Positions 49,203 to 59,349 of a stretch of 60,000 nt of DNA are shown one piece after another (the stretch's first letter is position 1; each line of letters starts with the position of its first letter). The translations under genes were made by a program, and so were the position numbers. Source of the stretch: Antedon mediterranea. Lineage: Eukaryota; Echinodermata; Crinoidea; Comatulida; Antedonidae. The notes below the pieces were generated by a model, which was not told the origin of the DNA, did no database searches, and saw nothing but the letters and a program-made list of their open reading frames with translations. The DNA is taken from the NCBI RefSeq assembly GCF_964355755.1, contig NC_092675.1, forward strand, positions 25,400,412-25,460,411, in the 5' to 3' direction.

Positions 49203-49620
49203 CACATGATCTCTGAAAATATTATAAATACATATTTTACTAAACCAAACAAAATGTTTTAATTCAACAGTTGATTATAATGGTAAACAAAAATGTAAAC
49301 TCTATTATACACATTAGCAGTAATATAGGTAAATTTATCTCAGCAAATACTGTTTTTTAAACAAAAACAAAATGTAAATGATTAAAACGCTTTGAAGAAA
49401 ATGATTTTTATAAAGTAACATAATCACGTGATCTCTGAAAATATTATAAATACATATTTTACTAAACCAAACAAGATGTTTTAATTCAACATTTGATTAT
49501 AATGGTAAACAAAAATGTAAACTCTATTATACACATTAGCAGTAATATAGGTAAATTTATTTCAACAACTACTGTGTTTTAAACAAAAACAAAATGTCAT
49601 AAATTGTTCAAACGCTTAAA
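49203..49620. repeat. 222-bp diverged tandem duplication between receptor genes 2 and 3
   Basis: GATCTCTGAAAATATTATAAAT at 49208 recurs at 49430, followed in both by TTTACTAAACCAAACAARATG and GGTAAACAAAAATGTAAACTC. The copies differ by scattered substitutions and small indels. It lies in AT-rich spacer and is non-coding. Confidence 0.8.
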
Positions 49621-49798
49621 AAAAATTATTTTATAAAATAACGTAAGTTGTTTGTAATCACGTTTGTATTCATCACGGAAACGAAATGTACAATTAGAAA
49701 GAAATTTTTCTCATCTACTGTAAGCAAACTGAAAATAGCAGAAACGCTTACAGCCAAATGCTTTTATATAAGCTATAGACTATATTACTACACATATT

Positions 49799-49804
49799 TT
49801 TATT
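49799..49804 (-). terminator. Polyadenylation signal of receptor gene 3
   Basis: AATAAA on the minus strand, about 40 nt after the stop, in the same context as that of gene 2. Confidence 0.55.
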
Positions 49805-49843
49805 ACGCTTTTGATACATTTAAATCTATACATTATGGATACA

Positions 49844-51028
49844 TTACGGACTTGTAATTTTGTCAAAAAATCTCAGACAAAGAAGACTCGTAGCTATTAT
49901 AAGATATAGAAACATGATTGACTGAACTGATAAGAGAATCATTGTAATAATAGGATTAACGAAAGTTTTAGATACCTCAGTAGGCTGGGATTTATCAGAA
50001 GCATTATGATGAGAGTCATCATCTATTGTATGAGTATCTATGCCAACGTTTGTGCTGACGTTCGCCAAATGTTCTTCTATTTGAATTGTCATCATTGTTT
50101 CTTTCAAACTACCATCAGCGTTTACTGTACACGTTATGTTTTCTCCGTGCATTTCACTTGAAACATTGTTAATGAACAACTTATTTGATAAATTAGCTTG
50201 TTGTATTGCATCACTAAAAATCGCATTGTTTGATGAATTCCATCGAAATTGGATTTCTTGTTGTTTTCTGATATTAGTATAAAATGAAGTTTTTTGTTTC
50301 CTTTCAAAAACGTTGCACCAAATTGTTGCTGACTTGTTAACCATAAATTCAGTTGCGTTAATGTTGACTACAATATTACGTTTAATACCAATGGTAGATG
50401 TACACAAATGTACTTCATTCGTTTTCATTGTACATGTGTAATCATTTCTCTCATCTCTATTCATTGCTATGAACATAGCACTACTAATAACCTTGTTCTT
50501 TTTTGTGGTATTAGTAAAAATTGCGTGTTTAGGAAATTGTTCCGCATCCCAGTACAGCTTCAAAGTTGGATATGGGTATGTTTCACAATTTAATGTGACA
50601 TTGTCTCCGACAAAATATTCTGATTTTGAATTGTTACATACCGGATCTGAAGGTATTGGCAGCAATATTAGTTCCTTCTTAACAGAATTACCAAGTGATC
50701 CGTTGCCTTGATGATATATACATTCATAAACGCCACTGTCTGTTTCCGTTAGATTTGGGAGATTCATTTTTAGCCGCAGTTTGCCCTTTACCATTGAGGA
50801 ATCCGTAGTGTAAATTTCAACATTATCATCTTTTTTCCAAGTAGTATTGTCAATTATGGTTTTTGCTAAAAATCCCTTTTCAATATTCAAATCACAATAA
50901 AATGTAAACGTTTTGCCAAGAACGGCATAATTAACATCATGTTCAGGATAGCATTGTAGAACATCGGTTGATTTAATTATGCAGAAGAAAAGAAATAGGT
51001 AAACGAGAACATTCAATAAACGACTCAT
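49844..51028 (-). CDS. Ig-superfamily receptor 3, short-tailed
   Basis: Predicted 394 aa from the shared MSRLL start (51028), single exon. It has a signal peptide of about 20 residues, then three Ig-like domains with all landmark residues aligned to receptors 1 and 2: C45, W64 and DSGVYEC (C103) in Ig1; C131/C209 extra pair with C148, W160, C199 in Ig2; C238, W263, C300 in Ig3. The membrane span is about 357-381, ending in the same RFFDKITSP stub as receptor 2. The ectodomain is clearly diverged from receptors 1 and 2 (by eye roughly two-thirds to three-quarters identical), especially in Ig1 loops and the Ig2-Ig3 strands, so it may see a different ligand. No cytoplasmic tyrosine motif. Confidence 0.85.
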   Translation of the reverse strand: MSRLLNVLVYLFLFFCIIKSTDVLQCYPEHDVNYAVLGKTFTFYCDLNIEKGFLAKTIIDNTTWKKDDNVEIYTTDSSMVKGKLRLKMNLPNLTETDSGVYECIYHQGNGSLGNSVKKELILLPIPSDPVCNNSKSEYFVGDNVTLNCETYPYPTLKLYWDAEQFPKHAIFTNTTKKNKVISSAMFIAMNRDERNDYTCTMKTNEVHLCTSTIGIKRNIVVNINATEFMVNKSATIWCNVFERKQKTSFYTNIRKQQEIQFRWNSSNNAIFSDAIQQANLSNKLFINNVSSEMHGENITCTVNADGSLKETMMTIQIEEHLANVSTNVGIDTHTIDDDSHHNASDKSQPTEVSKTFVNPIITMILLSVQSIMFLYLIIATSLLCLRFFDKITSP

Positions 51029-51944
51029 TCTGAACAAAATGAAATGCTTCCACATGTAGAAATATATCGGTTTTGAAACAAAAAACAGTTACTTTGAACA
51101 CTGACTACTGATTGACGATTACAGTCAAATGATAGCAGTATACATTAAAGAATGTGTTGTGGTTTGACAAAATCTTGTTGACGGTTTGTTTATTATTGTA
51201 CGTCATCATTGTTAGTTTCAATTGTGTTGAATGTTATAATTACTTCACTTAATTATTGGAAATTACAACAAAGGTATTTCGATTTTATTTATGAAACCAA
51301 ATTCAATTAAATTAACTTTATTCATCTTTTCATAACAACCTTCTATACAAGTGATAGAAGGGAACAGCAAGGGGCATGTACAGAAATGTTTTAAATTATT
51401 AACAAACAAACTTTACTTTATGGATTGAAATGGTGATGCCATGTGTATAAGAATACAGGTTATATCTAAGGATAAGCAAGCTATGGACAAAATGAATTAA
51501 ACAATAGTACCCGTATTTAACTGCAATATAAATACCGTTGAGGTGTTAATAGTATCAAGTGTTATACATGTGTCATGTGGCGGAAATAACAGTGTTAAGT
51601 GTCAAACAAAGACTAAACTTGAAATGGGTAAAACGAGTAGAATCATAATTATTTTTCTGCACAAGCTACCAGTAAGTGCATTTGTTAGAAACTGTTATAT
51701 AATGTGATATATCGCTGTAGGCCTATACGATTAATAATAACAAATACTGTAGGTCATAGTGTTGTTACAAAAAGTTGCTTGTATTATTCTACATTCTATG
51801 TCTTCGCTTTCTATCTTTAATTTCGTTTCACACTCAATGCATTGTTTGGCTTATTTAATATATTAATTAAAAATTGTAAAATTAAAAATGTCTATTCTAC
51901 TCCCATACGCTATAACATAATGCTTTTTTCATTATTATATTATT
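51029..51944. other. Upstream flank of receptor gene 3 and spacer to Dispatched
   Basis: A weak resemblance to the upstream flanks of genes 1 and 2 survives near the gene (for example GTTTCAATTG at about 51212). No perfect TATA box is seen. There is nothing else coding up to the Dispatched 3' end. Confidence 0.4.
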
Positions 51945-51950
51945 TTATTA
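51945..51950 (-). terminator. Polyadenylation signal of Dispatched
   Basis: AATAAA on the minus strand, about 33 nt after the Dispatched stop codon. Confidence 0.5.
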
Positions 51951-51982
51951 TAGTGAATAGATTACAAATATAATGTGAACTA

Positions 51983-54510
51983 TCATTTGAATTCTACAAC
52001 AATTAATTTTGTTTCTTTGATTGTCACACTTAATTCGTCTTCTTCTTTTGAGTCTGTTTCACGGCACGGTATGTTAAATTCACATGCGGTTTCCTGAGGG
52101 CCAATCATATAGCAGATAGACTGAAAGAAAAACGTTGAATACGCCAAACTGATTGACATTATCAACGTCAGAAATACGGCCATCTGTTGGTATATCAGAG
52201 TAATTGCTGGAAACATACATACTCCCGGGACAAATGTTGAAAATGCCGCCATCGTGATTGCTGGAGCTAATGATCTGATCGAGAAACAGACACGTGACTG
52301 CCTATCGGGGAAAGGAGCCAATCGGTATGCAACACCATAATGAATAGTGAAATCAACGGACAAACCTACGGCAAGAGAAAAAATGACAGATTCCATTACA
52401 TTCAATTCCCAACCAAGTAACACCAAGCTTCCAATCGTGACAAAAATAGTCCCCATGATTGATAACATAGCAAACGTAGATAAGAGAACATTCCTTGTCA
52501 CGATGAACAGAACAACTGCAGCCAAACCAATTGAAGATAACAATGCAATCGAACCATTTTTTACTAAACTCTTCTGAAGATCGTAGAAATACATTTGTAT
52601 CATCTTATGATCTGTAATAAACCAACCACCAGATAAACTTTCTGGGGCCGTTGATATTTCAGTTTCTGACCATGAGTTGACGCTTGACCAGTACTCATCC
52701 ATCGGTTTATACATACGTGATGCTGTATAATTGCTAGGAAACTGTAGCCTAGCGCCCAAGATATTTTTATTGTCATAAAATATGTAATTTTTATATTTCG
52801 GATACAGTTCTAAAAATTTAGGAAGACAAAGTCTGAAGGTATCATCATCAAATGAAGTATTGTACATGCCACAACAAGTTTGATTATTTATCGTAGAACA
52901 ATAACGAGACATAAAACTGATAAACGCCTCAATGAAGCAACTCTCATGTCGAGAATTGGCTTCATAGAAATCCTGCATTCTAACCATTGAGCAGAAATTT
53001 AGCATCCATTGCTGAACCTCTGGTGTCAAATTTAAAGGTTTGTCAAAAACTAAACGACCTCTATCGTCGGGATTCCAGTGATCGCCGTTATCTACTGGTT
53101 TCACTCCCCAGATGAATTGCATATTCAAGATTGAACTACCATCACTATCTTTTTCAAATCGAAATAGTTTTTGATATTTTGATTCATAAATTTCTATCAT
53201 ATTTTTATCGTTGAAAACAGGGAAATTTGAAGTTGGAAGTTGTAAACCTGGCGACACAAACACAACAAACGCTCCAACAAGTCCCATAAGTGAAAATAAA
53301 ATGATCCACAACAACCTTAACTTGATTACTAAGAAAGGTATCCACTTTTTAAAAAGTGCATCAGAAAGATTCGTAATTTTCTGATTGAGGTCTAGAAAAC
53401 ATTTAGTGTTGAACGTAAACCGTTGCATGAATGGTGATCGTTGGATATACTCATTTATAATAACAATCGCAGGAAGCCAAGATAGTGTTAAAACAAAGTT
53501 AAACAAAATTGCTGTTCCTGCATAAAGACCAAAACATTTTACTGCAGTAATCGAGCTTATCATATTAACAAAGAAAGCAGAAGAGGTCGTTAAGCTGGTG
53601 ACAAACATGGTCGGAGCTGCGTGTCTAAGAGTTCTTGCCATTACGTTCACAATGCCCTTTTCACAAACGTTTGACTCGTTCCAAATCTCCAGAAACACAA
53701 AAGTGTCATCTGCACCGATTGCAACAATAAGTAATCCTGTTGTCACAGCCAGAAAGGGAAAAAACTCCACTCTTGCGATGACAATATACGTAAAATAAGC
53801 TAAAACCAACGACAGAACGAAATTTAGCAATGTCATGCATGTGATGAATAATGATTTACTGTAGAACCATATAACAAGTATAATACAAGATGCGCTTCCT
53901 CCTACCAGAAATGTATCTTTCCAGAAATAATGGAAAAAGACGCCATATTTATCCACTTTTATAGCCACAATTTTACTTGCACCATTTTCCACAACCCTTT
54001 CCCGTTTAAACTCACTGTCTAATATATCATATAGTATTGCTTCGTTCTCTTCTTCAAGAATAAACGGTATAAATACCAATGTTGCTGTTAAATTATATGG
54101 GAAGTCTCCTGCATCTGTTTGTTCATTAACTTCATTGTTATAAAATTCCGAATCAGTCAAATAATGGAGCATGTCATAAACTGCATTTAGTTTAGTGCAA
54201 TTTTTTGGTACATTGCAATTTCTTGTAGCGCAATTGTGATGTAGAAAAAAATTGAGATAATAACTCGAACATTCTGAGAAAAGATCACGTGCTGTATCTA
54301 CGTCATTATCTGCTATGTCTTCACAAGTCGTTTTATTGCTAAGATGTAGTACAAAGTCGGCGACCGACAGTAGAGTACAACTCGTGAAATTATTGTAATA
54401 ATTATTTTGTATTCGTCTTTGCCAGTTACATATTGATTGTAGACCATTCTTGGTAAATAAGTTAGTCTCGGCAGTATTAGAGGTGAACACTACTGCCATA
54501 TAGTCTTCAT
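51983..54510 (-). CDS. disp1: Dispatched exon 7 (last coding exon)
   Basis: The acceptor TTGTATTTCAG precedes 54510. The exon opens …EDYMAVVFTS and encodes the rest of luminal loop 1, TM2 to TM12 and a short cytoplasmic end with an acidic EEDE cluster. It contains GADD, GLSVDFTIHYG and a GPQE motif close to the last membrane segment. About three quarters of the protein lies in this one exon. Confidence 0.9.
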
Positions 54511-56752
54511 CTGAAATACAATGTTAGATGTTTATATATTTGAAAAATATTGCAGATATTTTGTTAACTTTTCGTCCATAGGATATGTTAAAAATACGAA
54601 TATTTGCTTGATTAAAGTAGCCGTCGCCTATACTGTACAATATATAGAATTGTGCATCATTGCCATCCTTTCTTTAAAATACAAAATTAGGAAACTCTTC
54701 AAAGTCTATTAGAAATAATGCTGAAAATAAACTTCCATGATATCTATCAAATGGGTTGTTGTTTGTTAATTATATTTTAAACTAAGTTTGCGATTAAAAA
54801 GTAAAAAAGATTACCAATAGTTAAACAATCAGTTTCACTTCTCGACATTCGGCGTTGACGATCGTGTATTACAGAAATCTCAACAGGTGAAGAGTTATAT
54901 GTTTTTAGACTTTCCCACATCAATAATTCTGATGATTGCATAGTAATGTTAGGCATGATTAAGTTATTTGTTGTTGTTGATGATGATAATGAGGATGATG
55001 TTTTAGTGTCTTTTGATTCTGTTTCTTGCGCCAAAACACTTGTAATGCTTTCAAGCATAGTTTCTGATGTTGTAGTAGTTGCCAAACTAGTTATTACAGG
55101 TGATGCATAGTTGTTAACTTGTATGGTATAAGCGTCTGCAAGTACACTTGGCGGAGTAGTAAAAAGAGAATTTGGAATGGAGGCTGCATAAATAAGGTGA
55201 TGTGCACTAATCAGTCGTTTTGATATCAATGTTCCTCTTGCTTCAAATCCCTACATTTTAAATTGAAAACATAACATTGATTAAAATAATAATAACGATG
55301 CAAACATCATGACCAGTGATATTATTATCTGAGAGAACGTACATAGTCGAAAGTCTGATGATATTTCAATTTGCGGCAATTTAAAACCGATTTTCCACTA
55401 GGCGGATTTGATGCGTAGAGAGAGGGAATTGGAAGATGGAAACATGACAACAAATTCGCCTAGTGGCAAATCGGCTTAAAGAAATGTTAATTTCTTGTGT
55501 TGCAATCCTCAATTCTAATGTTGACAGTAGACCTACTCCTACTTTAGTTTAAGAAAACAATTACCTTTGATGGGTCACTGAAATCTGGTATTGGATGCTT
55601 TGTTAAGCTGTAAACTGCACAAACAACCACACCAAGAAATATAATAAGCACAATGGTTAAAGATGAACGCACGTTGGTTAATATTTCGGCATACCTACAA
55701 TAACAAAATTCATTGTTATTCTTGCTGAATAAATACATGATAATTGTGAATACACAAGTATGGATTTAACGAAAAATGAAACAGGGACCTATCGAATCTT
55801 TTTTTAAATAAATACCAATGTAAAGCCTATTACTGTCTGAAAAAAAAAAAACTGTATATTTGGATCAATATTTTATTTAGTAAGCTTCCTCCATTCTTAC
55901 TTAGTTATTAAAGTTTTCCAGAAATCGTCACTTTCTGCAGTAGTTCCAGTAGGCCTATCTGTAGAACCGTTCTTTTCTGAATACTCTGCTGCAGTTATAT
56001 GTACATCTTCATGACTAAATAAAACATATAATAAACCATTCATAAACTGTACAACTTTTAATGTATGATGTTATTCATTACAACATAACAACATCACATT
56101 CTTTCACCAATCTTGCAACTACCATTACAAACAACATTGCTGAATAATTTGCTCCTTTTCTAACTATCAAAGTTCTTGTTACCTTAAAAACGATTTTGCA
56201 GCAATTACTGGATCATCGTGTAAAACCACTGCCTCATGACGGATTTCATCTAACTCCGTAGTCTGGATCGTCTTGAAAATTAATAATAATGAACAAATCA
56301 ACTTATTTAATTACGGTAAAGGCCTAAACTCAAGTAGCGAAAGTTCATTTATTTTGGTCTTGTTTGTCATATATGTGAATACATTTTCTATATTATGTTA
56401 TGAGAGTGACAAATAAAGTATTCACACTTTATAACAATAAATGATACGTCTAACTCCCACCCTATTAGCAATGCGTTGCAATTATGTTTCAGTACGGTAA
56501 TTATTAGACAAAATTACAGTAATTGGTTTATACGCATGCGTAGATAATAATTTGCATAAACTACGTGTACGTACGTGTCTCTTCTCGTTTCCTGTCTCGA
56601 AACAAAATAATAATATTGGATATAATATTGGATATAACTAAATAATATATATGGCCTAATTAATAATAATTAGGAAAATGAAAATAAAACAAAATATTTA
56701 CTTCAGAAATGTTAAAGATATTGTCATTCGTACTTGCTGTTCTTTTTGTCAT
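51983..56752 (-). CDS. disp1: Dispatched (RND-type transporter for Hedgehog release), six coding exons
   Basis: Exons on the minus strand: 56752-56702, 56271-56183, 56014-55901, 55694-55565, 55250-54815 and 54510-51983. All have GT/AG junctions and the phases close exactly, giving 1,115 aa (fly and vertebrate Dispatched are somewhat longer). Dispatched releases lipid-modified Hedgehog from producing cells. Evidence: TM1 about 95-115, then PDFSDPSKGFEARGT, the family signature after TM1; a sterol-sensing region; a GADD motif in TM4 (539-542) and GLSVDF in TM10 (989-994), holding the aspartates that RND transporters use for ion coupling; cysteine-rich luminal loops. The first luminal loop contains RQRR (259-262), a furin-type site, as in vertebrate Dispatched 1. 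The start is the first ATG after an in-frame TGA in the proposed first exon. Family certain; orthology to DISP1 rather than DISP2 is not tested. Confidence 0.9.
54815..55250 (-). CDS. disp1: Dispatched exon 6 (luminal loop 1)
   Basis: Between acceptor …AAAATGTAG and donor ATTG/GTAATC. It begins GFEARGTLIS and ends …SETDCLTI. The middle is a Ser/Thr-rich low-complexity stretch, probably O-glycosylated, followed by HDRQRRM, the furin-type site. The phase-1 donor joins to make the Asp codon before EDYMAVV. Confidence 0.85.
55380..55480. mobile_element. 100-bp hairpin MITE in Dispatched intron
   Basis: AAACCGATTTTCCACTAGGC at 55384 and onward (27 bp) is inverted at 55451-55477 with three mismatches. 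TTAA lies at both outer borders. Only about 40 bp separate the arms, so the single strand would fold into a strong hairpin. Confidence 0.7.
55565..55694 (-). CDS. disp1: Dispatched exon 5 (TM1)
   Basis: Acceptor TTATTGTAG, donor AAAG/GTAATT. It encodes YAEILTNVRS, the first membrane span and KHPIPDFSDPSK. The last codon is complete, so the next exon starts in phase 0. Confidence 0.85.
55901..56014 (-). CDS. disp1: Dispatched exon 4 (cytoplasmic N-terminal region)
   Basis: Acceptor TTTTATTTAG, donor ACTAA/GTAAGA. It encodes HEDVHITAAEY…DDFWKTLIT, and the split lysine codon is completed by exon 5. The phase match at both ends supports it, although the sequence itself is not conserved enough to recognise alone. 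Confidence 0.7.
56183..56271 (-). CDS. disp1: Dispatched exon 3 (cytoplasmic N-terminal region)
   Basis: Acceptor TTAATTTTCAAG, donor TTAAG/GTAACA. It encodes TIQTTELDEIRHEAVVLH…AAKSFL. It starts in phase 0 and leaves two bases for the serine codon completed by exon 4. Confidence 0.65.
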
Positions 56753-56772
56753 CTTTCGATTAAACTGAATAG
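56702..56772 (-). CDS. disp1: Dispatched exon 2 with start codon
   Basis: Acceptor GTTTGTTTTTAG, donor CTGAA/GTAAAT. The ATG at 56752 opens MTKRTASTNDN. When joined to the proposed first exon, the upstream frame hits a TGA before any other ATG, which favours this start. Confidence 0.6.
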
Positions 56773-58345
56773 CTAAAAACAAACAAGGTCAACGTTTCAT
56801 ATATTTACAAATATTAGGCCTAACTTATTATTCATATTTTAAAATGTGTGTAAAATAAAAATCGATATAATCCTTTATGTAACTACTTTATTAGTTGAAT
56901 ATGATTTAATTATAAACTATTTTTATTGAATGGGCAGATGACAAACACGTCATTACCAAATTATAAAATTATGGTAAAATCATTTTGCGTAAATTGTAGC
57001 CTGGAGCATTTATTCAGTACTTGGTACCTACCCAACAAGTCACCAATTCTTTCACAATAATTCATGGTTATCGTTTCCTTATTGCTATAACATGCTATGG
57101 AATTCATGCATTTTTGTACATTGCAGAATAACCTTTATCATTAAGTTATGTTTTTTTGTCATACCCAGCCGTATTTTGAAATACGTTTGTTTTAGGTAAT
57201 TAATTCAATTTATTTAATCTTATCATTTCATTAAAATATACCAATACAGTAAAAAATGTCAAATAACAAATATAAAAGATTTAAAAATAATACAAAATAA
57301 TGTATAGGAATTTATGAAAAACTTAAATGTAAAAAAGTTTAAACATTAAAAAACACAATCATGTTCATTTTAGGGAAAATAACTAAACTATCATAGAAAT
57401 ATCTGTAAAAAATGTTTTTGTATTACCGGTATATTTTATTGGTAATTCTTAATATCTAACCGGTTGGTAGGCCTATATAATTTCTGAAATTATCTATTTA
57501 ATAAAATCTCTTAAAACCGACGTTTTCATAAAAGCATCGGTTCAGCTATTCTGATCAAATCAATCTTAATACCCATTTAAATAGGTATATGTATAGTTTA
57601 CGTTTGACCCATTCTTAAATTAGAAACAGTAAATATCAAATACAAATTAAGGAGTGTGCTTTCTTAGTTGTTCAAACAAGTGTCGGTCTATGGGTAACCA
57701 AACCTGCGTTGATTTGTTTGAATGTCCATACACTAATAGACAGTATTAGTGGTAGGCATTTAAGTTGAACATGGCGTCTTTAAGAAACAGAATATAATGT
57801 TTTTTTAATACTGTAGTTGTTTTAAAACGTTATAGCCGTTTTATTTTAGTTTAATTTTAGTTGAAAAAGAAAACAGAGAGTGCTCATCAAGTTTGTTTTT
57901 TTTTGGTCTTTTTTTTTTGTCTTTTGTGGGATTAACCCACCTTTGTTGTCTCTTTTTTTAATATATATATATTCATTTTATCATCATACAATATTAATAT
58001 CGGTACCATCAAGTTATTTTTAATGGGATCAAGTACATTTATAAACTGACGTAATTACAGTTTTTATAATTAGTATTTATGCAAAAAAAAATGGAAGATT
58101 TTCTGCCGAATGTTGGTATATTTACTACATCAATTGTGTATGTTAACCTAGGATTATACTTATAATATACGGTAGTAATTAGAGATGTAAGACAACTCAA
58201 ATATTCATAATAAACAAATTACGATTTTAGTAAATACAGCCTAATTCTAATGTTATCATAAAGAAAAGACAGTAAGAAGATACAAGCTTAGTAGATATAG
58301 GAAAGCCTAAATATAATTAATTGACTATGAAAATAAAAAACTTAC
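56773..58345 (-). other. disp1: First intron of Dispatched
   Basis: A long AT-rich intron. It holds a probable reversed LINE tail (57195-57420) and T-rich runs at about 57895-57960. No exon is seen within it. Confidence 0.45.
57195..57420 (-). mobile_element. LINE 3' tail, minus orientation
   Basis: TTAATTCAATTTATTTAATC followed by …CAATACAGTAAAAAATGTCAAA parallels 49075-49170 (TTAATTCAATTTATTTATTC … ATACAGTAAAAAGTAC). The two are therefore related copies of one LINE tail family. Confidence 0.45.
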
Positions 58346-58440
58346 CTTGCTTGGCTAATAATCAAATGTACTCATTCGTCACCAGAAAGAAAATGTGCAA
58401 TGTTAAAGTAGACACGCACACATTTTAAGCAAATCCAACT
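58346..58440 (-). other. disp1: Proposed untranslated first exon of Dispatched
   Basis: The donor GCCAAGCAAG/GTAAGT at 58346 is a near-consensus donor. Upstream within it is a short ORF, ATGAGTACATTTGATTATTAG split as M-S-T-F-D-Y-stop, which would act as a uORF. The 5' boundary is not determined. This rests on the donor, position and frame logic only. Confidence 0.45.
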
Positions 58441-58455
58441 TCATTGATTTTTAAC

Positions 58456-58489
58456 TGACGTCATACACCTGATAAGGTCAATCAGGTCA
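58456..58489. promoter_or_regulatory. CRE and AGGTCA direct repeat upstream of Dispatched
   Basis: TGACGTCA (perfect CREB/ATF palindrome) at 58456-58463 and AGGTCA-ATC-AGGTCA (3-bp spaced nuclear-receptor half-sites) at 58475-58489 lie just upstream of the proposed first exon. They are consistent with a promoter but not proven. Confidence 0.35.
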
Positions 58490-59185
58490 ACATCACTCCT
58501 TTTTCCTTTTACGCGCATTTTACTGGTATTTTATGGATTAATAGAGCCGGCGGAGAATAGAGAAACATTATTATTTTTGGAGCCAAGGAAAAGTCAGATC
58601 TCGCCAAATTTAACAAATTAAAAAAATTATAGACATTATTATGCTTTTTCCCGAACTTTCATATTGTACAACCATAATCGTACTTTGAAGAATGTGGTTG
58701 ATATTTCAGGTTTTCACAGTACTGTCATCAAAACTGTTATTAATATTAAACCAATAATGGTCAGTCCATCCTCTCTCAATGTATACTCGTTAAATCTTAT
58801 AACATGCACCGTGTTCTTTATATCAGTAAAAATGTTTAATTTGAAATGTGAATAGGCCTACATATAATCGGTATGTAATACTACATGATAACTCTTTTAT
58901 TATAATACACTAAATAATATGACATTGATACACCTAATGCTTAATAGAATTGGTTTATAATACATTCATCACATTATTTACAATATGGTTTTAAAGCATT
59001 CCTCATTTAAATTCGACAAAGGAACTATCTGGTAAAGAAACAAAAAATAATATGCATAATCAAATAAAGCTTTTAAAAATACACGATGTATAATCTATTT
59101 TTTTTTTCTAAAGGTGCATTGAGTACACCTCCGTAATTTTTGTTTTCTCAGTTCTCTCCGTTTGGTACCGTCTCAACCCTCTGAG
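58490..59185. other. Intergenic spacer between Dispatched and the SH3 gene
   Basis: No supported gene. ORF 58664-58855 has no motif. Confidence 0.45.
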
Positions 59186-59201
59186 CCCCCCCCCCCCCCC
59201 C
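59186..59201. repeat. Homopolymer of 16 C
   Basis: C16 on the plus strand, so G16 on the strand in which the SH3 gene is transcribed, just beyond its polyadenylation signals. The exact length is uncertain in any assembly. Confidence 0.8.
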
Positions 59202-59211
59202 GTCACAGACA

Positions 59212-59349
59212 GTGTGAATGTGTCTTTATTCTATATAACATCAGCGCCTATTTAACTGTGTGAATGTGCCTTTATTCTATATAACATCAGCGTCCATTTG
59301 ATTGTATGAATGTGCCTTTATTCTATATAACATCAGCGTCCATTTGACT
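59212..59349. repeat. 46-bp minisatellite, three copies, with AATAAA in each
   Basis: Copies at 59212-59257, 59258-59303 and 59304-59349 (GTGTGAATGTGCCTTTATTC … CATTTGACT, with variants). On the minus strand each contains AATAAA (ending at 59225, 59271 and 59317), giving the SH3 gene three evenly spaced polyadenylation signals. The gene's stop codon falls in the third copy. Confidence 0.85.

Noticed and set aside
51983-54499. Patched or PTCHD-type protein
   Set aside because: The shape is similar (RND fold, sterol-sensing region), but PDFSDP…GFEARGT after TM1, GADD and GLSVDFTIHYGVAYRLAP are Dispatched signatures.
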